Of a DNA stretch of 64,000 bases, positions 13,742 through 23,797 are shown in pieces (the stretch's first letter is position 1; every line of letters starts with the position of its first letter). A program made the translations under genes and the position numbers. Under the pieces are notes generated by a model. The model had not been told where the DNA came from. It ran no database searches and was given only the letters and a program-made list of their open reading frames with translations. The stretch comes from Carya illinoinensis (taxonomy: Eukaryota > Streptophyta > Magnoliopsida > Fagales > Juglandaceae): assembly GCF_018687715.1 (NCBI RefSeq), contig NC_056764.1, forward strand, positions 12,049,001 through 12,113,000, written 5' to 3'.

Positions 13742-14125
13742 TCGGCCTCGTTTGTTATACTACAGATGAGATAGAAATTTGTAAATAATGATAAAATAAT
13801 TTATTAATAGTAATAAAATTATTTGAGTTAATGTTTTTATAAAGTAAAGTTCTAGAAAATGAGAGAGAAAAGTTAAATAAATTAATTATAAAATTAATAG
13901 AAGGTTATAATATAATTTTTTAATATTATTTTATGTTTTTAAGATTTGAAAAAATTAAATTATTTTTTACATTTTGTTTAGAAGTTTGGAAAATATGTAA
14001 TATGATTAAATAAATAATTGAATATTTGAAAATTTGAAATTGCAAAATAATCATATTTAAATAGTATTTGAATGTTGAAATGAGATAAAAAAAGATTATT
14101 TGAATGGTTTGTGAAACCAAACTAT
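13742..14125. repeat. MITE-like element between kinesin and NFRKB copy 1
   Basis: Starts near 'ggcctcgtttgttatac' and ends near 'gtttgtgaaaccaaac', with 'gatgagata' close inside the left end and 'gaaatgagataa' inside the right. The centre contains 'gatttgaaaaaattaaatt', shared with the elements at 52.25 and (reversed) 54.12 kb. It has no coding capacity and lies just past the expected kinesin poly(A) region. Confidence 0.55.
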
Positions 14126-14665
14126 ACAACTGCCTGTTTTGGATTCTTCATTTTGTACCATGCACAAGCACCATTGAGGAGCTAGTTTTCATTCAACCTT
14201 TGGAATCTTACTTCGAAAAATAAAACGCTATTTTTCCAACAACGTATGGTAGCTGTAAACCTTTGTAGTCCATTACAAATGAATTAACAAAGTCAAAGAT
14301 ATACAAAGCTTAATAAACTACAGCTTCTGCTGCACCCTTTGATTCAAATGTCACAAACCGAGATTCAAATGTTTTCATACTGATTCACAAACCGAGATCC
14401 AAATGTCACAAATGTCACCGTTTTTTTTTTCTTCTCTCTCTCTCTCTTATTTATTTATTTATTTAAATTTTTACCTAACATCTATTTTCATACTGATTAG
14501 AAGGCATAATTCCATAAATTCCTGTACAACAATATGTTTTGGTCTCAAATTAATAGTCTCCTCAGTTTTAACAGATTCAACATGACACCAGCCCGGTCTA
14601 TAAATTCAATAAGTGCTGATTGATCGTGACACATGCTGCCTTTTTTAAAGAAAAGAAATCTATTC

Positions 14666-14785
14666 ATTATCAATTTTCTTATCATCCCATGATGTGGTAT
14701 TAGATGATAGGTTTATAATAAATAATCTTCAATCATCTAATGCCATATTATGGGATGATGAGATGATAAGAATTGGGATTAAGAG
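14666..14785. repeat. Hairpin-forming MITE-like repeat
   Basis: Two arms of roughly 40-45 nt are near-complementary. The left carries 'cttatcatcccatgatgtgg' then 'attagatga'; the right carries 'tcatctaatgccatattatg' then 'ggatgat'. About 25 nt of loop separates them. It could fold into a long miRNA-precursor-like stem if transcribed. I see no counterpart in the paralogous region downstream of NFRKB copy 2. Confidence 0.6.
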
Positions 14786-15314
14786 TAGTATTACTCATCT
14801 CATCTAAACCATATTGACAGACAGGACAAAATATTGGGATGTCACCACTCAAATACTGAAATCACCAGCTTGCTCAAATTGATATACAAAATGAACCTAT
14901 GTACCTTAAATGATCTAGATATTCAGACAAAAATGCATTATTTATAGGATGCAGAAGCATATATAGATATCCATCGGTACTGGACATATTTCAATGGCCT
15001 CGAACAACATCAAGTTTCTATTCTATATTTCCCGCTGACATAAATGTACATCTAACAACCTTCAATGTATAACACGCACCTTGGATGCGAATGGCCATGC
15101 AATCTAATGTAAACTGACGACCAGCCTGCAAAAAAAGAAAAATTACAACAATTAAATCGGATAGCAAGTACACCAAGAACACATTAAGAGTCGGGTGAAC
15201 TGCAAACTCTGATTCTAAATCATCTTTCATGTCATAATAGGCAAACATGCACAATATATAAATAGTTATGGTTATTTAAAAAATATTTTCTAACAAAAAA
15301 CCCCCTCTCTTTTC

Positions 15315-15483
15315 AAAGAAAAATGATATTCTCAAGCTTGTGTGTAGAGCACACCATCTAAAGTGTTTGCATGCATAATTTGATTCAAAAGATAAATTTT
15401 AAAATTTAAATCTTATGAATCAAATTTTACTATTTAAGTTATGTGGATGGTGTGCTGTATACACTGACTTACAAATAGAATAA
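15315..15483. mobile_element. 169-bp MITE with empty site in the paralogous copy
   Basis: Flanked by the direct repeat CTCTTTTC (15307-15314 and 15484-15491). The corresponding place downstream of NFRKB copy 2 (about 28215-28240) reads through with 'actctttcaaatttcctgatgc' and lacks the insert, so this arrived after the duplication. The interior resembles 56030-56215, including the shared 'actgacttacaaata' near the right end. It lies inside the 3' UTR intron of NFRKB copy 1. Confidence 0.7.
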
Positions 15484-16424
15484 CTCTTTTCCAAATTGCC
15501 CGATGCTTAATCAAAATATCGATAGATGGATTTCAGTCTTCCACTTGATATTGTCTTCACCTTCCAACTAAAAGCAAGCCAACAGCTAATTTTGGTCACC
15601 CAAAGTAGGAGGATGGTATCATTTTAAACACATCAGGGGAAGTTGTGTTGTAGTCACGGTTGGGAGATACCTATTTAAACAGTCCAACTGGGGTTTCCCG
15701 ATTCTATTTCACTCTACATACAAGCAAGGACAGAAAATTATATGCTACACTTGGGATAAATTGTATATATGTAAGTATATAGGACTCCATTGCTCCTTAC
15801 AGAGAAGATGAAAGGCCACACACACCTCATTTATCACGTCTGTGTAACACATGCATACAACCAATAACACCAGCAACAGAATAATTAACTTTGGCACATA
15901 AACTAACAACAGCTCCAACCATAAGATTTATTTCCACATGAAGGATGCCCATTAACTTAAACTACAAAGTGAAAGCAAGTAATGGGTTGCCCGTATGCCA
16001 GCCAGCCCGACAATGGAGTCAAAAGACACTAAATCCTAGACTGGGTAGTGAATCTCTTTTTGGCTTAACAACATATGGTCACTTATGCATGAGGACAATG
16101 CAATATCTTAACAAAGCGCCACATGTAGAGTTGACATTGTGAGGGTGTTGAGACCCAAATTACTATCCACTATGTCACATACTGAGTCCCAAGCCCCGTG
16201 ACCCATTATCAAGCAACAATTTCATTCCATACAGTACTAAATGACAGCTTTAAAAGATAGCACAAAACAGAAGTAAATACAGTCTTTGAGAAACAAATCA
16301 TTTGATCTAAAACATGTACACACTTTTCAAGTAATGACACAAACAAGAGTGCAACAGCATTCAGGAAGAATAGAACAATTAAACTACCTGAAGAATTCCT
16401 CTCAATAAGATGGCACTTAAGAGT

Positions 16425-19400
16425 TCAACCGGCCTCTCTCCCAAATGTTTCGTCATCAAAATCATCATTTGTGGAATTTTCTTGACAGATCAATTTGTCT
16501 TCTCGCATAGAATTTAAGCCAATATCATCCCAAATCGGATGACCCTGATGAGTCTCACTGTGCTCAGATCCATGATTCATATCAACATTATCCTCCAGAT
16601 TTTGTCTCTCATCATTTTCCACAAGTTCCATTCCCTTCTCGTCATCAATACGAGATGGCTCTACATTGAGATCAGAGCACAAATCATATCCAGTCTGATC
16701 CCCAGTCCCATGATATGCAACCGTCACAGTACCCTGGTCAGATTGCTCGGCAGCATCTTTCTTCTGCCTCTTCCATTTCTTCGTAGATGAAGTACCATCA
16801 TCTTCAAAATCTTCTTCTTCTCTTTCCCGATGTAAATAAACCCATAATTTCCTTTCCCCGTCAAACTGCACGCAAGGGTCACGTTCATAATGCAAACGGT
16901 CCAGTGCCCCACTAACAACTTGATTAACTTGTGCATCAGACACGTCTTCCACAATATATTGAGAATCTCTTATCAACGTACAAACATCTGCTCTGGTACC
17001 AATGCTTCCAGGCAATCTAGCAGCAGCATCTCTCACAAGACAAAGAATGGTAACATGCGGTGGCCGATTACGTTTCAGCATAAAATGGTCTCGAGCTTTC
17101 GAAGTAGGCTTCCCACCACACCTTCTCAAGGGAGCAACAATGGATTTTCTACCATCAGCTGCCGTGTAAGAGAAGGCCCTGTCAGGAACTGAATACCTAA
17201 GAACTTCCTCCATGCGAAAATAGGAACGGACTTCTTCAGAGCTTGGGCTAATGGTGTTAAGACTCTTTTGAGCTCTCAGGTCCCTGAACCTTTCTTTCTC
17301 ATCCAGGTTGATCTGCATCAGTGCCAGAGGTGGTTCAGGGAGACTCCCTATTTGTCGAAGTGTCTCCTGACCACTTTTCAGCCAGTTAGCAAAAGAATCA
17401 ACTAACTTCACCAGCATTTTGTGAGGAAGACTCCAAGCCTCAGGAGATGTCACCTCCTCAATAGTGTCATGATCTGATGAACTATGAGAAACTGGACCAA
17501 TCCAGGACCAACTTTTTGTTGACTTTTCATAGGATGCAAGTGCCTTCCAACCTTTTGCTCCCAAAGGTGCTGTTTTCGATGAAAATATCTTCAGAACTCC
17601 TCTCACTAAATCCTGAAGGGGCTCTTGAGTCTCAAGTATACAAGGATCTCCAGGGTTCGACCTGACACGGTTAACAATCTCCTGAACAGTAAGAGAAGGT
17701 ACATTCCCTTGCCCACCATTCTCTGAGACATTGACACCCACCTTCTCAAGAGAAGGAATCCCATCAACACTGTCATGATTTTTGTTCTGCTCCTCTAGGG
17801 GTTTGCCAACCTCTATATCTTCTGGAAGTGGAGTAATCATTGCCAAGCGAACTGCAGAAAGAAGATGTATAATAGAAAAAGAGAAGCCCGTATGAACCGT
17901 AGGTGTAATGAGGGTAAATTGTTTTTTCTGTGGTTTGGTTTCCAGCTCCATCTCCACTGCTCCCATTTCTGTAACACGTGGCTCAGAGTTTTCCATGTCT
18001 GAACTACCAGGGTCTTGGTCCAGTTTCCTTTTTGCTTTCTTCTTCAAAGGAGTAGAATCATCAACCTGCCATGGACCATCAGGCTGTAGATCACCATCTT
18101 CATCTATATCATCCATATCTGTTATATCCTCCTTTCCTTTCCGCTTCTTTATCCCTGAATTGCAAACTAATAATGGAGCCTCAGATCTTCCATTTCGATC
18201 ACTTAAACGTGCTTCTTTACCCTGACCTTTCTTCACAAATCTACTCCTCCCTTTATCATTGGCAATCGATTGTTTATCAAGTGGATCATCCTCCACAACA
18301 GCAACATCATCATGCAAATAATCACGGCTAACGCCTCTTTTCTGCTTCCTCTCAGCAGGGCGGGTCTTTGATGAGGACATATGTAACTTACCATTCCTCC
18401 CCATTTTGTGTACTTGTTTCGTATAACTATCATCATTAAATTTACCCACGCCTGACATATAGCTGTCTCCCAAAGCCCTAGAGGCAGAATCGTGCAAGGG
18501 ACTTGTATCCAGCATCTTGCCCTTCTGCATCAAAGAGTAGTTTTCTACTTCTGGCACATGCCCGTGATTGCTAAAGCCACCAATTTTCTTGGAAGGGTGC
18601 ATGGTCCCATCAAGATCCCGTGCAATCTCCTTCATATTTTTCTTCCCAAATTTGGGCCTTTTAGCCTCTAGGCCAGACTGCAACGACTTAGATCGAGAAC
18701 CTTCCATAACACCAATTGGGAAAGCCAACCTGCTTCTCAACAAAGGATTGGTATCCTCATCATCATCAAATTGTTCTGATGAGTCTGATTCTGTGTCTTC
18801 ACTTTTCATCAACATTCTATTACCTTTCATTCCATTCTGCACAAAATTACCTTTAATCTTCTCTTGCGATGTTTCTGCTCTCAACTCAGACAGTGAATAT
18901 CTTTCATTCATCTGCGGTGATGAAGTCCTAAGTGATCTGTAATGCAGATCAGGAGACTCCCTCCCCGTCTTCCACTTTTTACTTTTAGCATCCCAATCAT
19001 CTGGTCTAAATGAGGAATCAACAGCAAAAGCCTCCCCCGGAGCCTTCTTATGCCAAAATGGTTCGGCACAATCTGATGAGTCAACTCTATTTGCTTTCAC
19101 TTCCCGGCCTTTAGATGAAACCCCAACTGAGAATTGCTGAACATTCTCGGGATACTTAGAATTTTTAACAAAGTCATGGGAGGTTTTCATATTAGGTGGC
19201 TTTGAAGTGAATGCCTTCACCTCTGACAACTGACTTGAATTCCTGTTCCTACCATAGGCAACTGAATCACCTTTTGAAGACAAAGGCAGACCTATAAAAC
19301 TCTCAGTGGCTAAATCATCGCCTCTTAAAAGGCCACGTTTCTTTCCCACTTTCAAAATCCCAGATTTCTCCATCACAGTGCCACGTGGGACATTTTGATC

Positions 19401-20501
19401 CTGTCGGAGACCCATTCCATATGTCATTTCTTCAGAATCATCACTGATTCTCATCTGATCCCTTGTCCGGAATGCCGTTGCCGAATCATATACCGCAGCC
19501 TTATTATGCCGAGGAAGAGCAGTTATTGAACCGTATGGCCCAGAATTTGTATCTAAACCATGGTAAACAGAAGAATTGCGGCCTGCCAAATCCTTAGCTG
19601 ATGGTGGCTTCGACCCAGCCAACTTCAATTTACCTTTTGCATTTGGCTTTCCATATTTTTCTCGCTCCAAAGTCATCAACCGTCCTCGTGAAGGTATGTC
19701 CAGATTTGGGCCCACTCCAGAAGCAGAATGACGGCCCACTTTATCTGCAACTTTCCTTTCCTTGATGTTTCTGCTCCACAGACGTTCATCTGACACTCTT
19801 TCTGATGAGTCAGACTCAAAATCTTCCATCTTCTCATACATCAAACTCTTCTCACTTTTCATAATATTCAAAACACGGAGCCGCTCTTCAATACTGTATC
19901 CCCTACAATTAAGCCAAGCATCCCTTATCTGACAAAGGTTACTGATAATATTATTCTGATAATTCCTCAAAAGATGGTAGTGTTGCCGCTTCTGAAAGAA
20001 ATTCAAACCTTCCCGGTAAAGAGCTACCCTTGGCTCACACAAACCTCCCTTCAAGGTGTCAAACAATTTCTTAATGGGGCTCCCAAAGTGCAAATTGCAA
20101 CCCGTAAAAATCTCTTTGAGAGTAATCATATACGTCTCTTGGTCCATGTCCGGGAGAAACTTGGTGAGACTTAACCTCTCCTCATCAGTCAAAAGCTCAT
20201 TCCACACATCCACGGACAATATATCCTCCAGACCAGGAAGATCATAGAGCTCCAATGGAATGCTACAAGTCTGATTCCCAACTTGGCAAAACTCGGCTCC
20301 GGTCTCTCCCAATTCCAACAAATCAAAGTCGTCGGACCCTGCCCCAGAATCTGCATCATCAAATTCATCATCGTCATCTGATTCAACCACCGAGCCACGC
20401 CGTTGAAGCTCATCCTCATCACTGGACATAGTCTCCCCACTACCAGGTGAAAACTCCGGATCAAACCTTGACACTTTAAAGCTATTCTTTTCAATCGCCA
20501 T
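16425..20501 (-). CDS. NFRKB-like protein (INO80 complex subunit type), copy 1
   Basis: Likely nuclear subunit of the INO80 chromatin-remodelling complex, by similarity to animal NFRKB/INO80G. Single coding exon, 1358 aa from the Met beginning MAIEKNSFKV. An upstream in-frame Met at 20534 would add 11 residues, but that leader is not conserved in copy 2. An acidic stretch (about 26-60) is followed by a DEUBAD-type domain (about 75-165, with DILSVDVWNELLTDEERLSL and KFLPDMD), a long charged low-complexity middle, and the NFRKB winged-helix region (about 1065-1200, with VRSYFRMEEVLRYSVPDRAF). A 5' UTR intron (20614-20810) and a 3' UTR intron (15126-16387) are supported by splice sites conserved in both copies. 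The last residues (FGREAG) differ from copy 2 because of a 2-nt indel. Family assignment is firm; role in INO80 is inferred from the family. Confidence 0.93.
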   Translation of the reverse strand: MAIEKNSFKVSRFDPEFSPGSGETMSSDEDELQRRGSVVESDDDDEFDDADSGAGSDDFDLLELGETGAEFCQVGNQTCSIPLELYDLPGLEDILSVDVWNELLTDEERLSLTKFLPDMDQETYMITLKEIFTGCNLHFGSPIKKLFDTLKGGLCEPRVALYREGLNFFQKRQHYHLLRNYQNNIISNLCQIRDAWLNCRGYSIEERLRVLNIMKSEKSLMYEKMEDFESDSSERVSDERLWSRNIKERKVADKVGRHSASGVGPNLDIPSRGRLMTLEREKYGKPNAKGKLKLAGSKPPSAKDLAGRNSSVYHGLDTNSGPYGSITALPRHNKAAVYDSATAFRTRDQMRISDDSEEMTYGMGLRQDQNVPRGTVMEKSGILKVGKKRGLLRGDDLATESFIGLPLSSKGDSVAYGRNRNSSQLSEVKAFTSKPPNMKTSHDFVKNSKYPENVQQFSVGVSSKGREVKANRVDSSDCAEPFWHKKAPGEAFAVDSSFRPDDWDAKSKKWKTGRESPDLHYRSLRTSSPQMNERYSLSELRAETSQEKIKGNFVQNGMKGNRMLMKSEDTESDSSEQFDDDEDTNPLLRSRLAFPIGVMEGSRSKSLQSGLEAKRPKFGKKNMKEIARDLDGTMHPSKKIGGFSNHGHVPEVENYSLMQKGKMLDTSPLHDSASRALGDSYMSGVGKFNDDSYTKQVHKMGRNGKLHMSSSKTRPAERKQKRGVSRDYLHDDVAVVEDDPLDKQSIANDKGRSRFVKKGQGKEARLSDRNGRSEAPLLVCNSGIKKRKGKEDITDMDDIDEDGDLQPDGPWQVDDSTPLKKKAKRKLDQDPGSSDMENSEPRVTEMGAVEMELETKPQKKQFTLITPTVHTGFSFSIIHLLSAVRLAMITPLPEDIEVGKPLEEQNKNHDSVDGIPSLEKVGVNVSENGGQGNVPSLTVQEIVNRVRSNPGDPCILETQEPLQDLVRGVLKIFSSKTAPLGAKGWKALASYEKSTKSWSWIGPVSHSSSDHDTIEEVTSPEAWSLPHKMLVKLVDSFANWLKSGQETLRQIGSLPEPPLALMQINLDEKERFRDLRAQKSLNTISPSSEEVRSYFRMEEVLRYSVPDRAFSYTAADGRKSIVAPLRRCGGKPTSKARDHFMLKRNRPPHVTILCLVRDAAARLPGSIGTRADVCTLIRDSQYIVEDVSDAQVNQVVSGALDRLHYERDPCVQFDGERKLWVYLHREREEEDFEDDGTSSTKKWKRQKKDAAEQSDQGTVTVAYHGTGDQTGYDLCSDLNVEPSRIDDEKGMELVENDERQNLEDNVDMNHGSEHSETHQGHPIWDDIGLNSMREDKLICQENSTNDDFDDETFGREAG

Positions 20502-20810
20502 ATAACATCCAAAAATAAAATCAACCACGGCCACAAGAAACGCAAACTAACCGCTTCAATTAACCAAATTTCAAAAATTCGCAGCCGTTATTGGTCATAG
20601 CCAACTCAAAAACCTAAAAAGAAAATATTAAAATTAAGACCTTAAATTAAGTCCAAGTCCAAGTCCTAACATTTGCGACTAATTATACAAATCGAAGCAG
20701 GAAGATTTGGAAGAAGAAGCAGAAAATGCAAATTAACAATAATTCCACAAGGAATGAAAACAGAGAAGGAAAAAGAATTCTTGAAAATCAGGGATATGAT
20801 CGAAGAGTAC

Positions 20811-21245
20811 CTCATCGGGACCCGAAGAAATTCTGTGGTGAAATTAGTGAACCGAGCACGAAGTCCCTGGCATCGAAGGCCGAAGAAGTACGAGAAGTCG
20901 CGGTACGCAGATAGAGAGGGAGAGAGAACGAAACTGTGTATGGTTGAATCTGCGAAACCCTAGAGGACGAGGCAAGTGTGTATGTGTATATATAGAGAGA
21001 GATAGAGAGGGAGGGGGTCGCAGGGGATGAAGAAGACGTTGGTGGCGTGGAGGGAGGTGAGCCGTCTGATTAGGGGGCCGAAGAAGACGAGGAAAAAGAC
21101 GAAAAAGGGCAGGAGGAGGTGTGTTTGAGGGAGTGGTTTAACAGAGAAAGGAGAAAGGGAAGAAGAGAGAGAGAGAGAGGGAAGGCGGGTGTGCAGAGCT
21201 AAAGAGACAGAGAGTGAGAGGGAGAGAGAGATACAAGGCAGCGAG
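20811..21245 (-). promoter_or_regulatory. NFRKB copy 1 first exon and promoter
   Basis: On the minus strand the donor 'gatgag|gtactc' ends a noncoding first exon. Upstream lies a CT-rich (GA on +) leader and promoter with many short runs (about 20985-21240). The same arrangement occurs at 33693-34126. 'tgtatatatagaga' near 20985 on + may hold the TATA region. The paralogous match supports this as functional 5' sequence. Confidence 0.5.
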
Positions 21246-21250
21246 TATTT

Positions 21251-21695
21251 TTTTTTGTATTTATTTTTTCAAAGGGTAATATAGAAGTAGATTTTATTTT
21301 ATAATTATTTTATATCTCATTTTATAACTAATTAATAATAATTGTGCCATTTTAATTATAAATAATTTTATTTTATAATTATTTTATATCTCATATTATA
21401 AAAAACTAATAATAATTGTATCATTTTAATAAAAATAATTTTAATTTTATATATAAATATTTTATATTTTAGAATATAAACGTCTGGAATTGACCAACTT
21501 CTTATAACCAATTTATAAATTTTCAATAATCTGATGTGGTTAAACGACGACGTCAGACAAAGCTGCCAATCATATTCAACGCAAGGCATTTTCCCCCAAA
21601 ATTGTCTTGCGCCAATATCGCAGCTCCCTGCCACCGTACACAATTTGAATTCGCAACCGCTCCGTCATCTCCATCGCCAACCAGGTATTCCAACG

Positions 21696-21755
<60 letters not shown>

Positions 21756-22837
21756 AGAAAATTGTGTATAGCTCAATTTAGACAGTCGTTGTTTTAATAT
21801 AGGATTTGAATCCCAAATTATTCAAGAGTAGGATGTATTATTCACAATGCATTCAATGATTCAGAACTTTAGGTAAGAGTAACTTGTTTGGATGGCATCC
21901 TGTATTGCTCTCCGTTGGAACGAGACTGACCACATCGATATACTCATAATTTGATCTAGGAAGGTCTCCGTTCAGATGAAATTGACCACATCCGTTCATT
22001 CTAAGTCTTTTTTTAGAAATGTATCGTCTGCATGGAGTGCCGTTCGGGTATTCGTTCAAATGAAACTAACAACAGCCGTCGATTCAAACTATATTGATTT
22101 CCATTTGTTATTGTGAAAAGGCCAAAAATGCAGCTAATGAAATGGGTTAGACAATAGACTGGCTGTTGGGAGAGTAAAGTGCTGGTGCTATGCCTCGGTA
22201 CCAAAAGAAAAGCTCTCCACACTCATCAATCGGAAAATGGCCAGAGATCTTTTACCAGAATATGTTGAGTGCCCAGGTATACATTTTTTGTGGAGATATG
22301 AACTAAGTTTGCTCAGCCTCTACTGTGATTGTGGACTCCTTGCTTATTTTATAATGGAAAATTATACAGATACAATTTTTTAGCAACCTTCTTTTAAATG
22401 AGAGGTATTAAAAACATTATTTTACAAAAATACCATTCAATTTAAAACATGACTGAATAAAAAAGGATTATAAAAAGGTTGTACTATATCATCAATAATA
22501 TAATATATGGAAGTTTATAAATGTGATGCGTTTTGATGTAACTATCTCCTAAAACGCTCTTAGATGAGCCAATAAAAGTAAGTTCAAAATTAGAAAAAAA
22601 AAAAACCTAAAGGGAGGTTCAAATTTAACTGCAATATGGGAGGTGTTTTTATAAAAGAGTAATGTTAGAAGTAGTTTTAAAATATGCAAATCTCATGCAT
22701 TTTTTTTAAAAAGCTGGCGTGTATTATTAAAAAATTAAAATTTTTTTTATTTTTTATTTTTTTTATGTAATTTCGAATTACTTACTTAAAAAAAAATAAA
22801 AAATTACCATTGGATGTCTAGTACAGACCTTATATAT
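21251..22837. other. Intergenic between duplication units, with (CT)27
   Basis: Unique DNA with no gene seen. It holds an uninterrupted (CT)27 microsatellite at 21701-21754 and three loosely similar copies of a motif like 'ccgttcagatgaaattgacc' near 21911, 21968 and 22050. From 22640 it becomes AT-rich and MITE-like. Neither flank shows strong similarity to DNA downstream of copy 2. Confidence 0.5.
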
Positions 22838-23797
22838 TTTTCAGTTCAACTTTCTGTACTTCTCTCGTCTCGTGCAAGAACTCATTTCTCTTTGTTGTTT
22901 GCAACTTCAGAAAAAGCTCGAAGAAACTGAACATGCATTACTTTGATCTCGAGGGAAAACACAGACAGCCAATGCAACGATCAAAGAAAATGAATTTCTT
23001 ATATCCAATCTCCTCAAACCTGGTCAGTGAACGTTAAGTGATGTTATTGTGCTCTAGAATTAAAAACAAAAACAAAAACAAACAAGATTGATCTTAGTCT
23101 GCATCGAACAGTGAGATTTACTTCCTGCTTGATAATTATTTAGTCTGCACAATCAAGTTGTTCATCTGTACCCTGCAAGGAACATAGAGGTTGGATATCA
23201 ATTGAGGATGACAAAATGGAGCTCTGATTAATAGCTTTATTTTTTGGGTCCTGCAACTGGGACCGAATTCTGTTTTAGTATTAGATGATATTTGGTTTGG
23301 GAATGGTCTCTTCTAGTAAATGATCTTCGGTAGAGAGCAACTAGTTGAACTAGCAAACTGCAGTTCGAATGGGAAAAACAGAATGCCACCATGTTGAGGA
23401 TATTTCTACCGTAGTGTGGAAACAAAGACCTAGATGAGGCTCTTCAGAATTGGTATAGGCTACTTTTAGTATTAGATGATAGTTGGTTTGGGAATGGTCT
23501 CTTCTACTTATAGTTTTTTTTTTTTTTTTAATGCATTTTAAAATTGTGCAGTTTGAAGAAAGTAAATTTGGGCGCACCGCGATGGAAGAATGCTCAAGAA
23601 TCCTTGCTCATCCTAGAAAATAGCAATTTTGCTTATGTAGACTACATTGTTAGGTTTGTATTTCCCAAAACAAAGGTTGACTTTTATTCAAGATTGTTCA
23701 ATGTTCATTCTATCTCAATCAGGATGACAATGGAAGCCAATCAAGTCCAACGTGCCCAGTTTTCTTCTGCTTTGTCAACTGCTCCGGGAGATGTATG
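22838..23797 (+). pseudogene. Kinesin-5 pseudogene fragment, scrambled
   Basis: Pieces match the intact kinesin gene: intron 10/exon 11/intron 11 (22838-23125), intron 17 (about 23143-23245), a stray copy of intron 18 start (23266-23325), parts of exon 18 (23322-23455), then intron 18, exon 19, intron 19 and most of exon 20. Exons 12-17 are deleted, exon 11 has frameshifting indels, exon 18 has internal deletion, and nothing of the motor domain is present. Introns are retained, so it came from the DNA-level duplication and not from a retrocopy. No functional product is expected. Confidence 0.92.

Larger units (their letters stand above)
9904..21250. repeat. Segmental tandem duplication, unit 1
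   Basis: Runs from kinesin intron 10 through NFRKB copy 1 and its promoter. It matches 22838-34126 in the same order and orientation, including introns, the 3' UTR intron and the 5' flank. The homology starts near 'ttttcag' in kinesin intron 10 and ends in the GA-rich leader region of NFRKB. Confidence 0.85.

Noticed and set aside
18568..18942. 124-codon + frame and many other antisense frames in 16.4-20.5 and 29.3-33.4 kb
   Set aside because: They mirror the NFRKB coding strand and share no independent family signal.
20502..20534. Upstream Met of NFRKB copy 1
   Set aside because: The extra residues are not conserved in copy 2, while MAIEKNSFK is.
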